From NCBI RefSeq assembly GCF_021134715.1, contig NC_060019.1, positions 10,244,001-10,308,000 on the forward strand: 64,000 bases of DNA, read 5' to 3'. Positions 39,044 through 49,559 of this stretch are shown in pieces. The translations under genes and the position numbers were made by a program. Source of the DNA: Daphnia pulex (Eukaryota; Arthropoda; Branchiopoda; Diplostraca; Daphniidae). Under the pieces are notes generated by a model. It was not told the DNA's origin and made no database searches. It saw only the letters and a program-made list of their open reading frames with translations. Numbering within the stretch: position 1 is the stretch's first letter; each line of letters opens with the position of its first letter.

Positions 39044-42000
39044 AGAATTCGAAAGGGATATATAAACGCGGCCGCTCCTCTCTTTTCTTTTGCCTTTTTT
39101 TTCTGGCAGTCATAACATCATCCATCAAAAGACATTTTCGTTTATTCAAGCGCACCACACACACAACACACAACACAACACAGAGCCGAAAAGAAGAAGA
39201 GCTGTATAATCATCTAACTGGCAAGAAAAGAAACCAAAAGAAAAGAGATTCACCGCCACCATTGGCGGTCTCTCTCTGGCCCACCTGTCCGAAGGGGGTC
39301 TCTCTTTCTCTCTTTTATATACTGTGCACACAGAGAAAGAAAGAAACTTGTGTGTTCACCATTTCTAGAGAGATTCTTTGACGATTATTTGTGTTTATTC
39401 TGATGATATTCTTCTTCTTTGCGTCGTCGTCGTCGTCATTGGCCGACAACCGAACAAAAGGTCAGATTGGAAGCGAAGGCTGACGGCGAGCAATTACCGG
39501 TAGTAAATCTATTGCTGCTGCAGTCGAGTTCGTTTCACATTGCCGTGAGTGAGCGTATAGTATAGTAACGAGGGGCCCTCTTATTATATCATATTCTGCT
39601 GTGTGTATAGTGGAGAGACAAACGAACAAAACAAGCCCTCCACTGATTAGGCCAATTAGACTTCTCTTGTTAGCTAGCTGCTCTCTCGACTACTACAGCA
39701 CATAAGACATTACAGAATGTCTTTTTCTTCTTCTTTCTCGGCTTCCACCTTTTGTGTGTGTGTGTGTGTCGATTGTTGTTGACTCGAGTGAGAAAAAACT
39801 CATCGGATGGCCAGAAAAGAAAAGGCCAAATAGGAGAGGGGGGGAGAAAAAGGAAATAAAGAAACACGTAAAACGTGTAGACACATAGAAGAGATAGAAG
39901 AGAAAAAAGCGGCCGGAGACATAATAGACACCAAACCGAAAAATGACGGAAAATTGACACCGGATGGGTAATTATGAAATCGAGAAAAAGCTGGTGGAAA
40001 AGAAAAAGAAAAAAGACAAAAGGTGGTGGCATGATATAATCACAGGGCTCGGTTCTTTTTGTTATCTGTGAGCTGGCCATTTTTTGTTTTTTGTTTTACC
40101 TTATTTTCCACCTGGTCGTCTTTGGCTGGAAACCTATACTATATGTACACATCCCCCGCATTCTCTAATATGTAAACCCCCTGTGTATTATAGACCTGTG
40201 GAAAACTGTACAACTTCCCCCCGTGTCTGTATGCATTTCAATTCCAGCAGTATAGTGGACTGCTGGCTCTATATACTCTCGGTTGGCATGCGACCTTCCC
40301 ATAAAGGCTCTCGCTTAATGATTTTATAAGTGAGACTCTCTTCAGCTCATCTGCTGCTGGGTCTCACCAAAAGTCTCTTGATATCTAATAGGGGGCTTAT
40401 GATACGTAACCTTGATGGCATTATTTCGAATCAAATTTAAGTTGAATTGTATTTTTTGGGGGACTATTAGAAAACTCGTTGGGGACAATCCCACGAACCA
40501 AAATAAAAAAGAATTTTATTTTAAAAATAATAAAAAAAAGACAATTGAGCGATTAGTGACGGAGTTGAATAAAAACCAGGTGGATGCCAAATTCGACGAA
40601 TTTTCCGGCCTGGGAAATATGTACAGACACTCTACTTTTTTTTTATTTCTTTTTCGAAGAAATGAAAATATCTTTTCATTAGTCATTACCATCCGCTTGA
40701 AAACAATCGAGGCCTTTCTTCTTCTTATATTCTCGTGAAAGTAACGACAAAGAAATTTCATTTCACAAATAGATAAATAGACAAAAAAAAAAGGGAAAAG
40801 AAATGAATGACGGCGGAATATGAAGAGGAGATGTTGGCGACCACCCACAATGTGATGTGGTCGATGAGCACAGCTCATTTCCATCTGATGGTGCTCAGAG
40901 AGCGGCGGAAGTGGGCGCCAAAAAAATAAAAAACTACCAACAGGGAAAAAATGTAAAGTGGAAAAGAAGAAGAAAATACTACACCGGCTCCACCTTTGTG
41001 GATTTTTCTAGCGCTCCTCCACCCATTTCTCTCTCTTTTAAACACACACACGCACACACACACACACAGAAGGAAGAAGACCCCGCCATTATATTTTTCC
41101 CGTCCTTTTTTGACTCCGCCGATCCACTTGTGAACCTCCCCATCATTCAAAAGAAAAAAAGGTAGCATGTGGGTTTTAATAGGTTCATGCCACAGCCGAG
41201 GACGACATCATCAAAAAAACAAAACATCAACAATATGTCGTCGTCGCTCTCGGCCTTTTTTAACATTTCAACTCATCCGGTTGTTGTTTATAAAAGGAAC
41301 CATTCCGCTTCCGCATTTGATGGGGGGACTGTGAGAAAAATGAATTATTCTGTTTCTTTCTTTTTTCGCGGTCGATTTCATCACGATAGCGTCACATAGG
41401 ATATTCGCCTAGTCTCCATCTGTCTTTTTCGCCATCATTATTTTCCACCACCACCACCCACCTTGAACTAGAGAAGGGCGATGGATGGATGTGTAGAGTT
41501 TTTTCACGTGTAGAATTTATTTTCTTAGCGACGAGTTGCTAGCAGCGAGGGCCGAGCATCAGAGAGAAGGCGGTAGATCATGAGATAAGAGACCCCCGAA
41601 GACCCGCCCGTCTGACCAAGGTAAAAAAGAAAAAAAAAAGGTTAAAATAAATATATCTAAAACACACAGAAGAAGAAGAAGAAGAGGGGATAGAAAAAGG
41701 TTCTCTATTCTCATCTGAAAATGTGCCGGCTTCTCTGCACGTCGCCCGGCCACCACACACACACCACACACCCAAAAGACAAAGGGAACCTTTCATTGAT
41801 GACCGCAGGAATGCCAAGTATTTCCGGCCCGAGACAACTATCTTCGACACGGCCCTGACCCTAAAAAAAAGACAATCTCTCTCTTCTCTTCTCCAAAATG
41901 GACCTTTTTTTTATTTTTATTATATTTGTCTTCCTTGTTTTTTTTTTCTGGGCTTCGGAAGAGCCGTGAATTTTGGCGTGTTGAGCGGGCGCACCCATCG

Positions 42001-43489
42001 ATGCGACACGATCTCCGACATGTGCAATGCGGAAGAGATGACAAATAATAATAATAAATAAGGAGTTTTAACTTATATCTTCAAGGAATGAATGGAAGAT
42101 GATGGTTCATCCAGCGCGGCTCCTTTTGGTTGGATAGACTTTTGTCGTGTGTGTGTGTGTTTTGGTCTCCTATTGTTGGACACAAGTACTACTCTCTATA
42201 CCTTTCTTGTGTGTGTGGAATATCAACCGAGTTGGGGAGCACTTTGAACGAACAAGGAGGAAAAATATAATCAGAGATGAACCGAAAATCTCTCTTTTCC
42301 TTGTGTTGGAGCTGTAAAAGGCAGCTCATTCGTTATTTGCTCTTCGGTGACAAAAAAAAAAACTCGCCGACTCTCTAAACCCCCTCGGATCCTTGCTTTT
42401 AATCCATCCATCTACTTTTTTTTTTACCTTGGGTATATGGTACCATTTAAGGGGGGGATGCCATTGTCAAGGATCCCTTTTTTCTTCTGGTATTTTTATT
42501 TGCCGTGTGTGTGTGTGTGCTTTTATCGTTTTTATCGGGCGGCAACATCGACATGGCAACGCTCTTTTCCAACTCGTTCATTCCAACCAGCTTCTTCTTC
42601 TTCTTCCTTGCTGACCATATTTGAGCTTCAAAGGAGATAGACGAAAAGGGGGGGTCGTGTGGAAACTGTCAGTGCCTCCATTGACCTTCTATCCGTCCAT
42701 CCAGCCATCCGTGAGTCGATCCATTCATTCATTTCCATCGCCGGCGCTCTCTCACTCCCATCTTTTCTCGACTAAAAGAATCCCGAGTGACCGGCGTGTG
42801 CGTCAGAAAAATAGAAAAATAAAAGAGACCCACATTCCATCTCAACGCGGGATTCTTTTCTCTCCTTTTTATTTTAGATTTTTCGGTTTGCATTTCTAGC
42901 TCCTCTCGACCCCCCCGACGGGCTCCCCCTGATCGGAAATCCATTTCCCCACTAAGAAAATAGAAAAAAAAACCCAAAGAAAATAAAACAAACGGCACTC
43001 TCTTTTGTTTTATCGACAGGTAATTTATAAATAGTTTTCAAACCAAAAAAGGGACCAACATTCTCAAGCAAGAGCCACACAACAGAAACGTATTTATGTA
43101 TGAATATCTATCTGGAGAAGAAGAAGAAAAGGAAGTCTCTGCGGCGGGTGGTCGACCATACTCGGAGCCCGGGTCAAATACCGAACAAGTAAAAGACAGA
43201 GTCCATCCAGGGCTCTTTCTCTCTTGGACTTCCACTACTATTTACTACTGCACCAAAAAAAGCCTATTCAAGCAATGCTCTTAAAACTCGTCGTAACGAT
43301 CAAACTAGATCTTACTCGGTTGGCAGCTTCCATATTTCCGGTTACTGCTGCAGGTCAGAAATTTGAAAACTTTTTGAAATTCTTAGTCGTTAATTCTTTT
43401 GAAATTGGTTATTTTTTCAACAGGTAATACTGGGCCGGATGAAAGAGGATAATTTGTGATTTTGCTTTTCCTAATTTTCGATGTGCGGA

Positions 43490-45518
43490 TTAGAGTTTGG
43501 CTTCCGGTGGATCGGATAAGTCGTGCTCCGTGTCTATAAAGTGTCGTCTTCCGTCGAGGAACATCATGGCCTCTGCAAAGTTGCAAATCATTTAATTGTT
43601 TTTATTTGAGCTTTGTCGCCATGAACTGGAAAAAGAGAAAACATCGACGAGATGATGATTTGTTACCTTGATAGGTTCGCGGAATGACTTCAGGTGCCAG
43701 ACTGTCTGTCTTCAGAGTGAAATGAAATACGTTAGTCAGGTCGTGTGTTCCGTCCTCTGGCTGAACAACTTCGGCCGACACCCGCACCATCACGTAATGG
43801 CCTTGAGTGTAGACCACCTGGGAACTAAAGTACAAGAGTGAGCCTATCTCCACCGGTTTACGGAAGAGGATGTCATCAACGTGGACCAAAGTAGGCAAGC
43901 TCTTACTGCACCACGGCATTTTTATTTTCGGGGGTTTCATGGGAAAATTGTCGGAAAAGAAAAAGTCAAAAGAAGAAGAAGGTTAGACTCCACACTTTGA
44001 CTCATGACAAGAAAGTCATGGTAGACTTTTTAAGGTGGGTTTTTTGGTTCATACCAGTAGACGTAGCCATTTGCCCACGCCAATTCCACGGCCAGTCGCA
44101 TCAGGAAACCGCCGAAAATTTTGTTGAACCGATTACGATTCTAAAAGTGTTTTCAAATTGAATTTTCTGTTATAAGTTTAGAATGAACAAGACAGACCTC
44201 TGGCTGACAGAGAATCATATTCTTTAGTTTAGCATCCGCCATCCAGACGCAATTGGTGGGTTTGATCCGGCTCTTGAAGGACATGCTTTTCCAATCGATC
44301 TAAAAGAGAAACAAAAAATGAAATTCATAAATCATTCAGAATTTATGCGTCATCAAATGATATTGCAGCTGAAAGGGATCTCACACACCGTGCGGAGAAA
44401 CTGTTCGTGAATGATCAATCTTTCTTGCTCACTTGGAGGCTTCCGGAACAAGGATGTCGTTTGCATTTTAGCTCGTCTTTCCTTGTTTTCTGAGAATGGA
44501 GAAACAAAATACTTAATAAAAAAAAAATAAAGAAAATAGAATTTCACTGGCACAAATTCAGTTTCTTATTTTTTAAAAGTGAGAAATGAATCTCAGGGCC
44601 ATCTAACGGCGATTTAAGAATTATTTACTTGGATGTTTGTAGTACGTTACCTTCTCCTTTTCTAAATAACGCCTTTTCCTCGTCCGTTTCAGCAACCAAC
44701 TTATTCACGATGGCCGATCCCTTATTCATTGAATCCCGACTGACCATGACGAACCTGGCGTTTGTGACAGTATTCCATTCGTTCGAGTCTTTATCTATTT
44801 GATCAACTTCCATGGAAGCCTCGAACGACGACTTGCCTACCCATGTGACGTGGCCTCTCAAACGAATATCGGCATCGTACTATAAAATTCACGCAAAATC
44901 AAGTCCAATCCTTTCGTTAGTGAATTGATCATTAATCCTTACCCGAAGAGGAACGTGGGATATATCCATTTGATCCACGCAAGCTGTTACAATGCTGTAT
45001 GGGCTGACGGATATGTCGGCGGGTTGGTTTGGGTTGAGAATGTGCTTGTAACACAGCGTCACCGCAAAAACGTCAAGGTCTTCTAGCAACCGTCCGATGC
45101 GGATTGTCTTGTGAAACGTCATGTACTTTTCACGCATGGAGATATCACTTCCCAAGGGGATGATGGCAGTATCATAGCTGTCCTTGGATTGAAACAAGAA
45201 ATTATTCAAAGTTACATACAGTTTAAATGTGTGCACAATACAGAAGTTGGACCTACACTCATTCTCCGTACTGGAAGCTCTTCTTGAGTAGCCGGTAAGT
45301 ATTTCACAAGGTGCTCTCGGCTTATGCTCCCTGCACAGTACTTACTATTGGTGCCTAACACGCTTCGAGTGAAGTCATCAAGTACTGTAGTTACAAATAA
45401 TGATTAAAGAAGCATTCTTTTATTGGAATAATCTATAAATTTTGCTGTTACAGTCTGTGACAGTTTTGGTTGGTGTCTCACAGGCTCCAGGAGGAATAAT
45501 CAATCCTCTTCTAATCAT
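43490..45518 (-). CDS. Acot9: Acyl-CoA thioesterase 9, mitochondrial-type
   Basis: Nine exons keep phase: 45518-45452, 45384-45257, 45182-44943, 44879-44651, 44489-44389, 44299-44198, 44140-44055, 43905-43667 and 43572-43490, giving about 424 residues, close to the 406-439 of known ACOT9 proteins. Family segments are clear in order: RRMSDSYDTAIIPLGSD, REKYMTFHKTIRIGRLLEDL, the first hotdog domain with GHVTWVGKSSFEA, a second hotdog domain with NRFNKIFGGFLMRLAVELAW, VDDILFRKPVEIGSLLYFSS and HDLTNVFHFT. The enzyme hydrolyses acyl-CoA to free acid and CoA, mainly in mitochondria. The N-terminus is the uncertain part: the frame stays open upstream of the ATG at 45518 to an acceptor, so a further 5' exon encoding the targeting peptide may exist. 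Confidence 0.92.
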
Positions 45519-46971
45519 CTCAAATTTTGTTCTGTGGGACAGAAACTTAAATAATCTAGAAAAAAGTGGTGAGAACCTGGTTAATATTGATATTGAATCA
45601 TTTTTTTTACAAAGATTAATTCAAATTATGTATAGAAAAAATGTTAACTAAATCACCTTAAAGGCAGGACAAACGTTTATTAAATGTTAAAACATTCTGA
45701 TTTTTAAATTTCTGAAATGCATACACTTTTGGTATTAAAGGTATCGCAAAAGCTACAAGGTTACGATGTCATAATAAATGGAGGAAAAGAACATTTACTT
45801 GGTCATCATTTTGAAGGAACTTGATGAAGTAACAAGATAAGAACAGGAAAATCCAGAATCAAGAAACAACAAAAATAGTTCACGATAACTTGTTTTGATT
45901 GCGCTGACTACATGAAGGCCAGGCACACCTGTCAGAAACACCTGATTCCTTCAAAAGTATCCATTACCTAACCACTAGATGGCAACATCTACCCTACTCA
46001 AATTTCAATGACGCAACAATTAGGTAAAATAAAGTAAAATATGCCGGAGATTTCACAAGTTTCTTGTGTCTAATGTGAAGGAATGCACCTAAATTGTAGA
46101 CGAGCTCTTGATGTCTTAACTTCCTCGTCTCTCGTCTCCATTCATAAGTTCATAAGCACAGGGATCAAAAATTCGGGATACAAAGTCTAGACTCGTCCGT
46201 TGTTCGTGCTACTCAAAAAGTGGCGGTTCGCCGAATGCCCTGTACTTTTAAGCGCGTTTACTATTTCGGAACTAGACGTATCAGTCATTCGGATAACATT
46301 TTATTGTTGAAATTTTACCCGCCATGTTAATTACCTAGTCCGCTAGTGGCGAGTCGATGGATCGCGTTTCAAGCGAAGCAAAGTACTTCACGGTGCAAAG
46401 ATCATTCAGGTCGAGAAACTGCTTGAATATGTGTTTAATAACGATTTTTTTAAATTTATAGCTTAATGAATTAACAGAATAATCATTTCAATTACCTCAT
46501 ACGCTACCAAGGTATTTGAAATAGAAAATTTCTTAAAATCTAGTGAACTAGCGCCGCCAGGCGCCGCAAAGGTCAGCGGAGAAGACGGCGATGGCCTACA
46601 TAAATTGTGTAACACTACCGGGCCTGTTCACGCACGGCACGGTTCTCCGTTCGACCGTTCTCCTATGTCTACCAAATAAGCATTAGGTTTTGGCCTTTTG
46701 GGTATGATCCCGTTCCCTTGAATAGAGACCTAGAACTGGAAAGAGAGAGGGAGGTGCGTAGAGCTGCAGGGGCTTTTTAAAAACCTTTGCCTTGCCAGTG
46801 ACACTGAACAGTGTAGGAAGTGAAAGCAAAGAAGGAAGAAGGAAAGTTCCTAGTTAGTAGCAGATTTGTTTCGATCTCGAAAGGTATTGGACGTTTTTTA
46901 TAGCACGTGTTACTTTGATTAACTTCAGTTATAATTTATTCTTACTATTTCAGTACATAGGTGTGATAAAA
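45519..46971. other. Shared 5' region of divergent ACOT9 and GNPNAT1
   Basis: The two genes diverge from this interval. A leader exon of the plus-strand gene seems to end at 46883 (CGAAAG then GTATTG) and to join the acceptor before 46954. No TATA box is obvious. No other gene is seen; the missing ACOT9 5' exon, if real, should lie here. Confidence 0.5.
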
Positions 46972-47732
46972 ATGACTGAAGAAGTTCCAATTTACGACCC
47001 AGAATTATTGAAGAAATTTAACCTGGGTGAACGTTATGAAACCTTGAAACAAGATGAAAGTCTTCATGTACGTCCCCTCTACATGTCTGATTATGGTAGA
47101 GGATTCCTAGAACTTTTAGGGGAACTAACTCAAGTAGGAAATATTTCTGAAAAGCAATTCCAAGGTTTGATTATTTTTTTATATTCTAAAATCCAATACC
47201 TTCAACTAAAATGTTATCTTAATTAACAGAACAATTTCAGATGATGAAAAGCAGTCATGGAACATACTACTGTACTGTGATAATTGACACAATCAAGGAT
47301 CGTGTAGTAGGTGCTAGTACTTTATTGATGGAAAGAAAATTCATTCGTGGTTGTGCATGGGTATGTAGTAGTCAATATATTGTATAAAGCAGTTTGTATA
47401 CACTTGTAACTTTTTTAATGTATTTTTTTAGAGAGCTCGTTTGGAAGACGTCGTCGTAAGCCCAGATTATCGGGGAAAGCAACTAGGAAAATGGTCTGAA
47501 AATTTAGCAAGTTTTCCTATTTTCTTTAATTTTCATTCTTCCTTTTTTTGTTTACAGCATTGTTGAGATACTCACAAACCTGGGGAAAGCTCTTGGGGCC
47601 TATAAAATGACATTAGATTGTAATGATAAGATGCTAACTTTTTACAATCAGTTAGGCTATGCTAAAGAACCAGGAAATTCAAATGTCTTGAGCATACGCT
47701 TCCCGGCGCCAAACCCAGAGCCAAAACTATGA
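46972..47732 (+). CDS. Gnpnat1: Glucosamine-6-phosphate N-acetyltransferase
   Basis: Four exons keep phase: 46972-47164, 47230-47360, 47432-47493 and 47558-47732, encoding 186 residues, the normal size for GNA1 (about 184). The single GNAT domain is recognisable: VRPLYMSDYGRGFLELLGEL near the start, GASTLLMERKFIRGCAWRAR, the acetyl-CoA-binding loop SPDYRGKQLGK, then NLGKALGAYKMTLDCND and FYNQLGYAKEP. The enzyme transfers acetyl from acetyl-CoA to glucosamine-6-phosphate, a step of UDP-GlcNAc synthesis that in arthropods supplies chitin, glycoprotein and GPI precursors. It acts in the cytosol or at endomembranes. The donor after 47164 (GTTTGA) and the one after 47493 (GTCTGA) are weak but phase-consistent. 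It is divergent from ACOT9 and convergent with FKBP2. Confidence 0.96.
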
Positions 47733-47961
47733 AACAATCTTCCAAAATTGCAAAATCTTACTTTTGTTATTGATGTTGCTAATTGCTCTCTTGTTGACAA
47801 TTATTAGAAAACAAGTATTAATTGATAGATTTGAATTTTAACAGTTGAAACATTCCAGCCAGGATTGAGGTTTCTCATCTTACTCCCCATGTTTCCAGTT
47901 TTGGACTTCTTTGCTCACTGTAATTTCTGTGAAGTTTTCTGTTTGTTGAAAGGTGATGGTC

Positions 47962-47967
47962 TTTATT
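47962..47967 (-). terminator. Polyadenylation signal of FKBP2
   Basis: Minus-strand AATAAA about 70 bp beyond the FKBP2 stop. It lies inside the presumed 3' UTR of the convergent GNPNAT1. Confidence 0.55.
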
Positions 47968-47987
47968 ACCATAAAAATTAAAATTTC

Positions 47988-47993
47988 AATAAA
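47988..47993 (+). terminator. Polyadenylation signal of GNPNAT1
   Basis: AATAAA 256 bp after the stop codon, followed by a TG-rich stretch (TGTGTCT), as expected for a cleavage site. Confidence 0.65.
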
Positions 47994-48036
47994 TGTGTCT
48001 AGTGATACATAAATCAGTAGCTGTATTTTATGAGCC

Positions 48037-48585
48037 TCATAGATCATCCCTTCTTTCAATCTTCAGTAGTTCTACATTGAAAATTAGAGTTGCATCACCC
48101 GGGATTTTGGGTGGTGCTCCCGAAGCCCCATAGCCCAATTCAGATGGAATAACAAGTTTTCTTTTCTCTCCTTCACACATCCTGTAAATGGAAACAAACA
48201 GCATTATTTGCTGAAAGCAACAGTCAAGTATTTTTATAACTTACCCCATTAAACCTTGGTCCCATCCTTTGATGACTTGCCCAGATCCTAAGGTAAATGT
48301 TAGAGGTTGGCCTCTAGGAATACTGCTGTCAAATTCAGTTCCATCCTCCAGTGTTCCCTTTAAATTCGGTTTCAACAATCAATTCATCTGAATAAACGCA
48401 AAGCCAAAGACAAAGTATATAGCTACCGTGTAGTGCATATGCAGAAGATCTCCTCGTTTGGATTTGACAGTGCAGTTATCAACACGTTTCTTGATACCGA
48501 TTTGAAGTTTCTTGGATTTGCTTTCTTTAGCCAAAACCACAACTACAACGCACGCCAGTAAAAGTAAAACAATTTTAGATGACAT
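48037..48585 (-). CDS. Fkbp2: ER-lumen FKBP-type peptidyl-prolyl isomerase (FKBP2/FKBP13)
   Basis: Three exons keep phase: 48585-48427, 48357-48245 and 48181-48037, encoding 138 residues with a signal peptide ([19 protein letters not shown]). One FKBP domain follows, with the expected motifs [33 protein letters not shown], the conserved basic and aromatic residues in [17 protein letters not shown], and [11 protein letters not shown]. Length and single-domain plan match FKBP2. It catalyses proline cis-trans isomerisation of secretory proteins. The C-terminus is RRDDL where vertebrate FKBP2 ends in RTEL, so it is a divergent KDEL-like tail and retention is inferred. It lies head-to-head with the ryanodine receptor gene. 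Confidence 0.95.
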
Positions 48586-49233
48586 TTTAATTCAATAAAA
48601 TCTTGATCGATGAGTTGAGCTGTCAAAAGAACGCTTATTAGCAGACGGATTTACACACACTGTCTTCGCAGCGTTGCAATTCTTGCCAAATATAAAAGTG
48701 CATGCGAACTGCGAGCTCTGATATCACCTACTAGTACTACTAAGCAACTACCACATTATATTCGAAACTTCTCCGAAAAAGAAAAAAAAGGAAAGAATGT
48801 GAGCTTCGTGTGATGGGGACCATTTCCTTATAACATTGATGTACTCACGTTCACTTCAAGCTTAAAATAGCTGTAGGAACCAGACCGGGGCTAACGAACA
48901 CTTATCGGGTCACAATCACATATCTTTTTGCCGGTGCATAAAAGCGTTTGATTGGTCGTTGGTCCTTTCTTGACTTGATTAGGCCCATCCATCCATCAGC
49001 TCTTTGCAACCCCCATAAACAGTTTCACGTCATGCTCAGTTTGAGATGGCGACGAAAACATATGGGTCGACTCTTATTTGTTCAATCAGCCCTTGTTGGT
49101 GTATAGTTGATCTTCTCCTCATCAAAATATACAGCGATCACAGAAGGATGCTTTTGGCGGAAGAATGAAAGTAGAAACGTATTGTACAGGAAAGAAAAAG
49201 AAAAGTGAACGAGAAGATGGTGGAAAGACGTAT

Positions 49234-49264
<31 letters not shown>

Positions 49265-49559
49265 CTATTTTGGGTGCAAGACCCCCGATGAGCTTTTCTA
49301 ACCGAATGAAGAGATCCCGACGGCAGAGAATTGTTGGCCAGTCGCTGGTTGACTGCACGCTTTATCGGAAGTGGGTTCGTGCGGGAGGCTGGATCATCCT
49401 TTTTTTCTGTTTCGAAGAATCACTGGTGCTTTGCCTCTTCTTGAAAGTTGGTTTCGAATTTATTGTTGGTTGGATACACCAACACCCCCAAGTGTGTAAG
49501 GCTAGTTGGAACTAGGTTATGCCGTAGGATTTGGCGGCTAACCTCGCTTCATCGTCGTC
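48586..49559. other. Divergent intergenic region of FKBP2 and RyR
   Basis: The 974 bp between the two start codons hold the 5' ends of both genes. A GA microsatellite lies at 49234-49264. No TATA box with a matching initiator stands out for either gene, and the RyR start site cannot be placed. Confidence 0.5.
49234..49264. repeat. (GA)n microsatellite upstream of RyR
   Basis: About fifteen AG units with one interruption, roughly 300 bp before the RyR start codon. Confidence 0.9.

Larger units (their letters stand above)
25325..43489. other. About 18 kb noncoding, repeat- and E-box-rich region upstream of dpp
   Basis: No open frame here has a recognisable domain, phase-compatible exons or coding-like composition; the many 60-160 codon frames are low-complexity translations of GAA/CTT, CA and poly-A/T tracts. 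CAGGTG or its complement occurs about thirty times. Given that dpp genes are known to use large flanking enhancers, this is most simply dpp cis-regulatory DNA, possibly with alternative noncoding 5' exons. Confidence 0.5.

Noticed and set aside
45442..45651. Plus-strand 69-codon frame upstream of ACOT9
   Set aside because: It overlaps the antisense of ACOT9 exon 1, whose phase and join to exon 2 are consistent.
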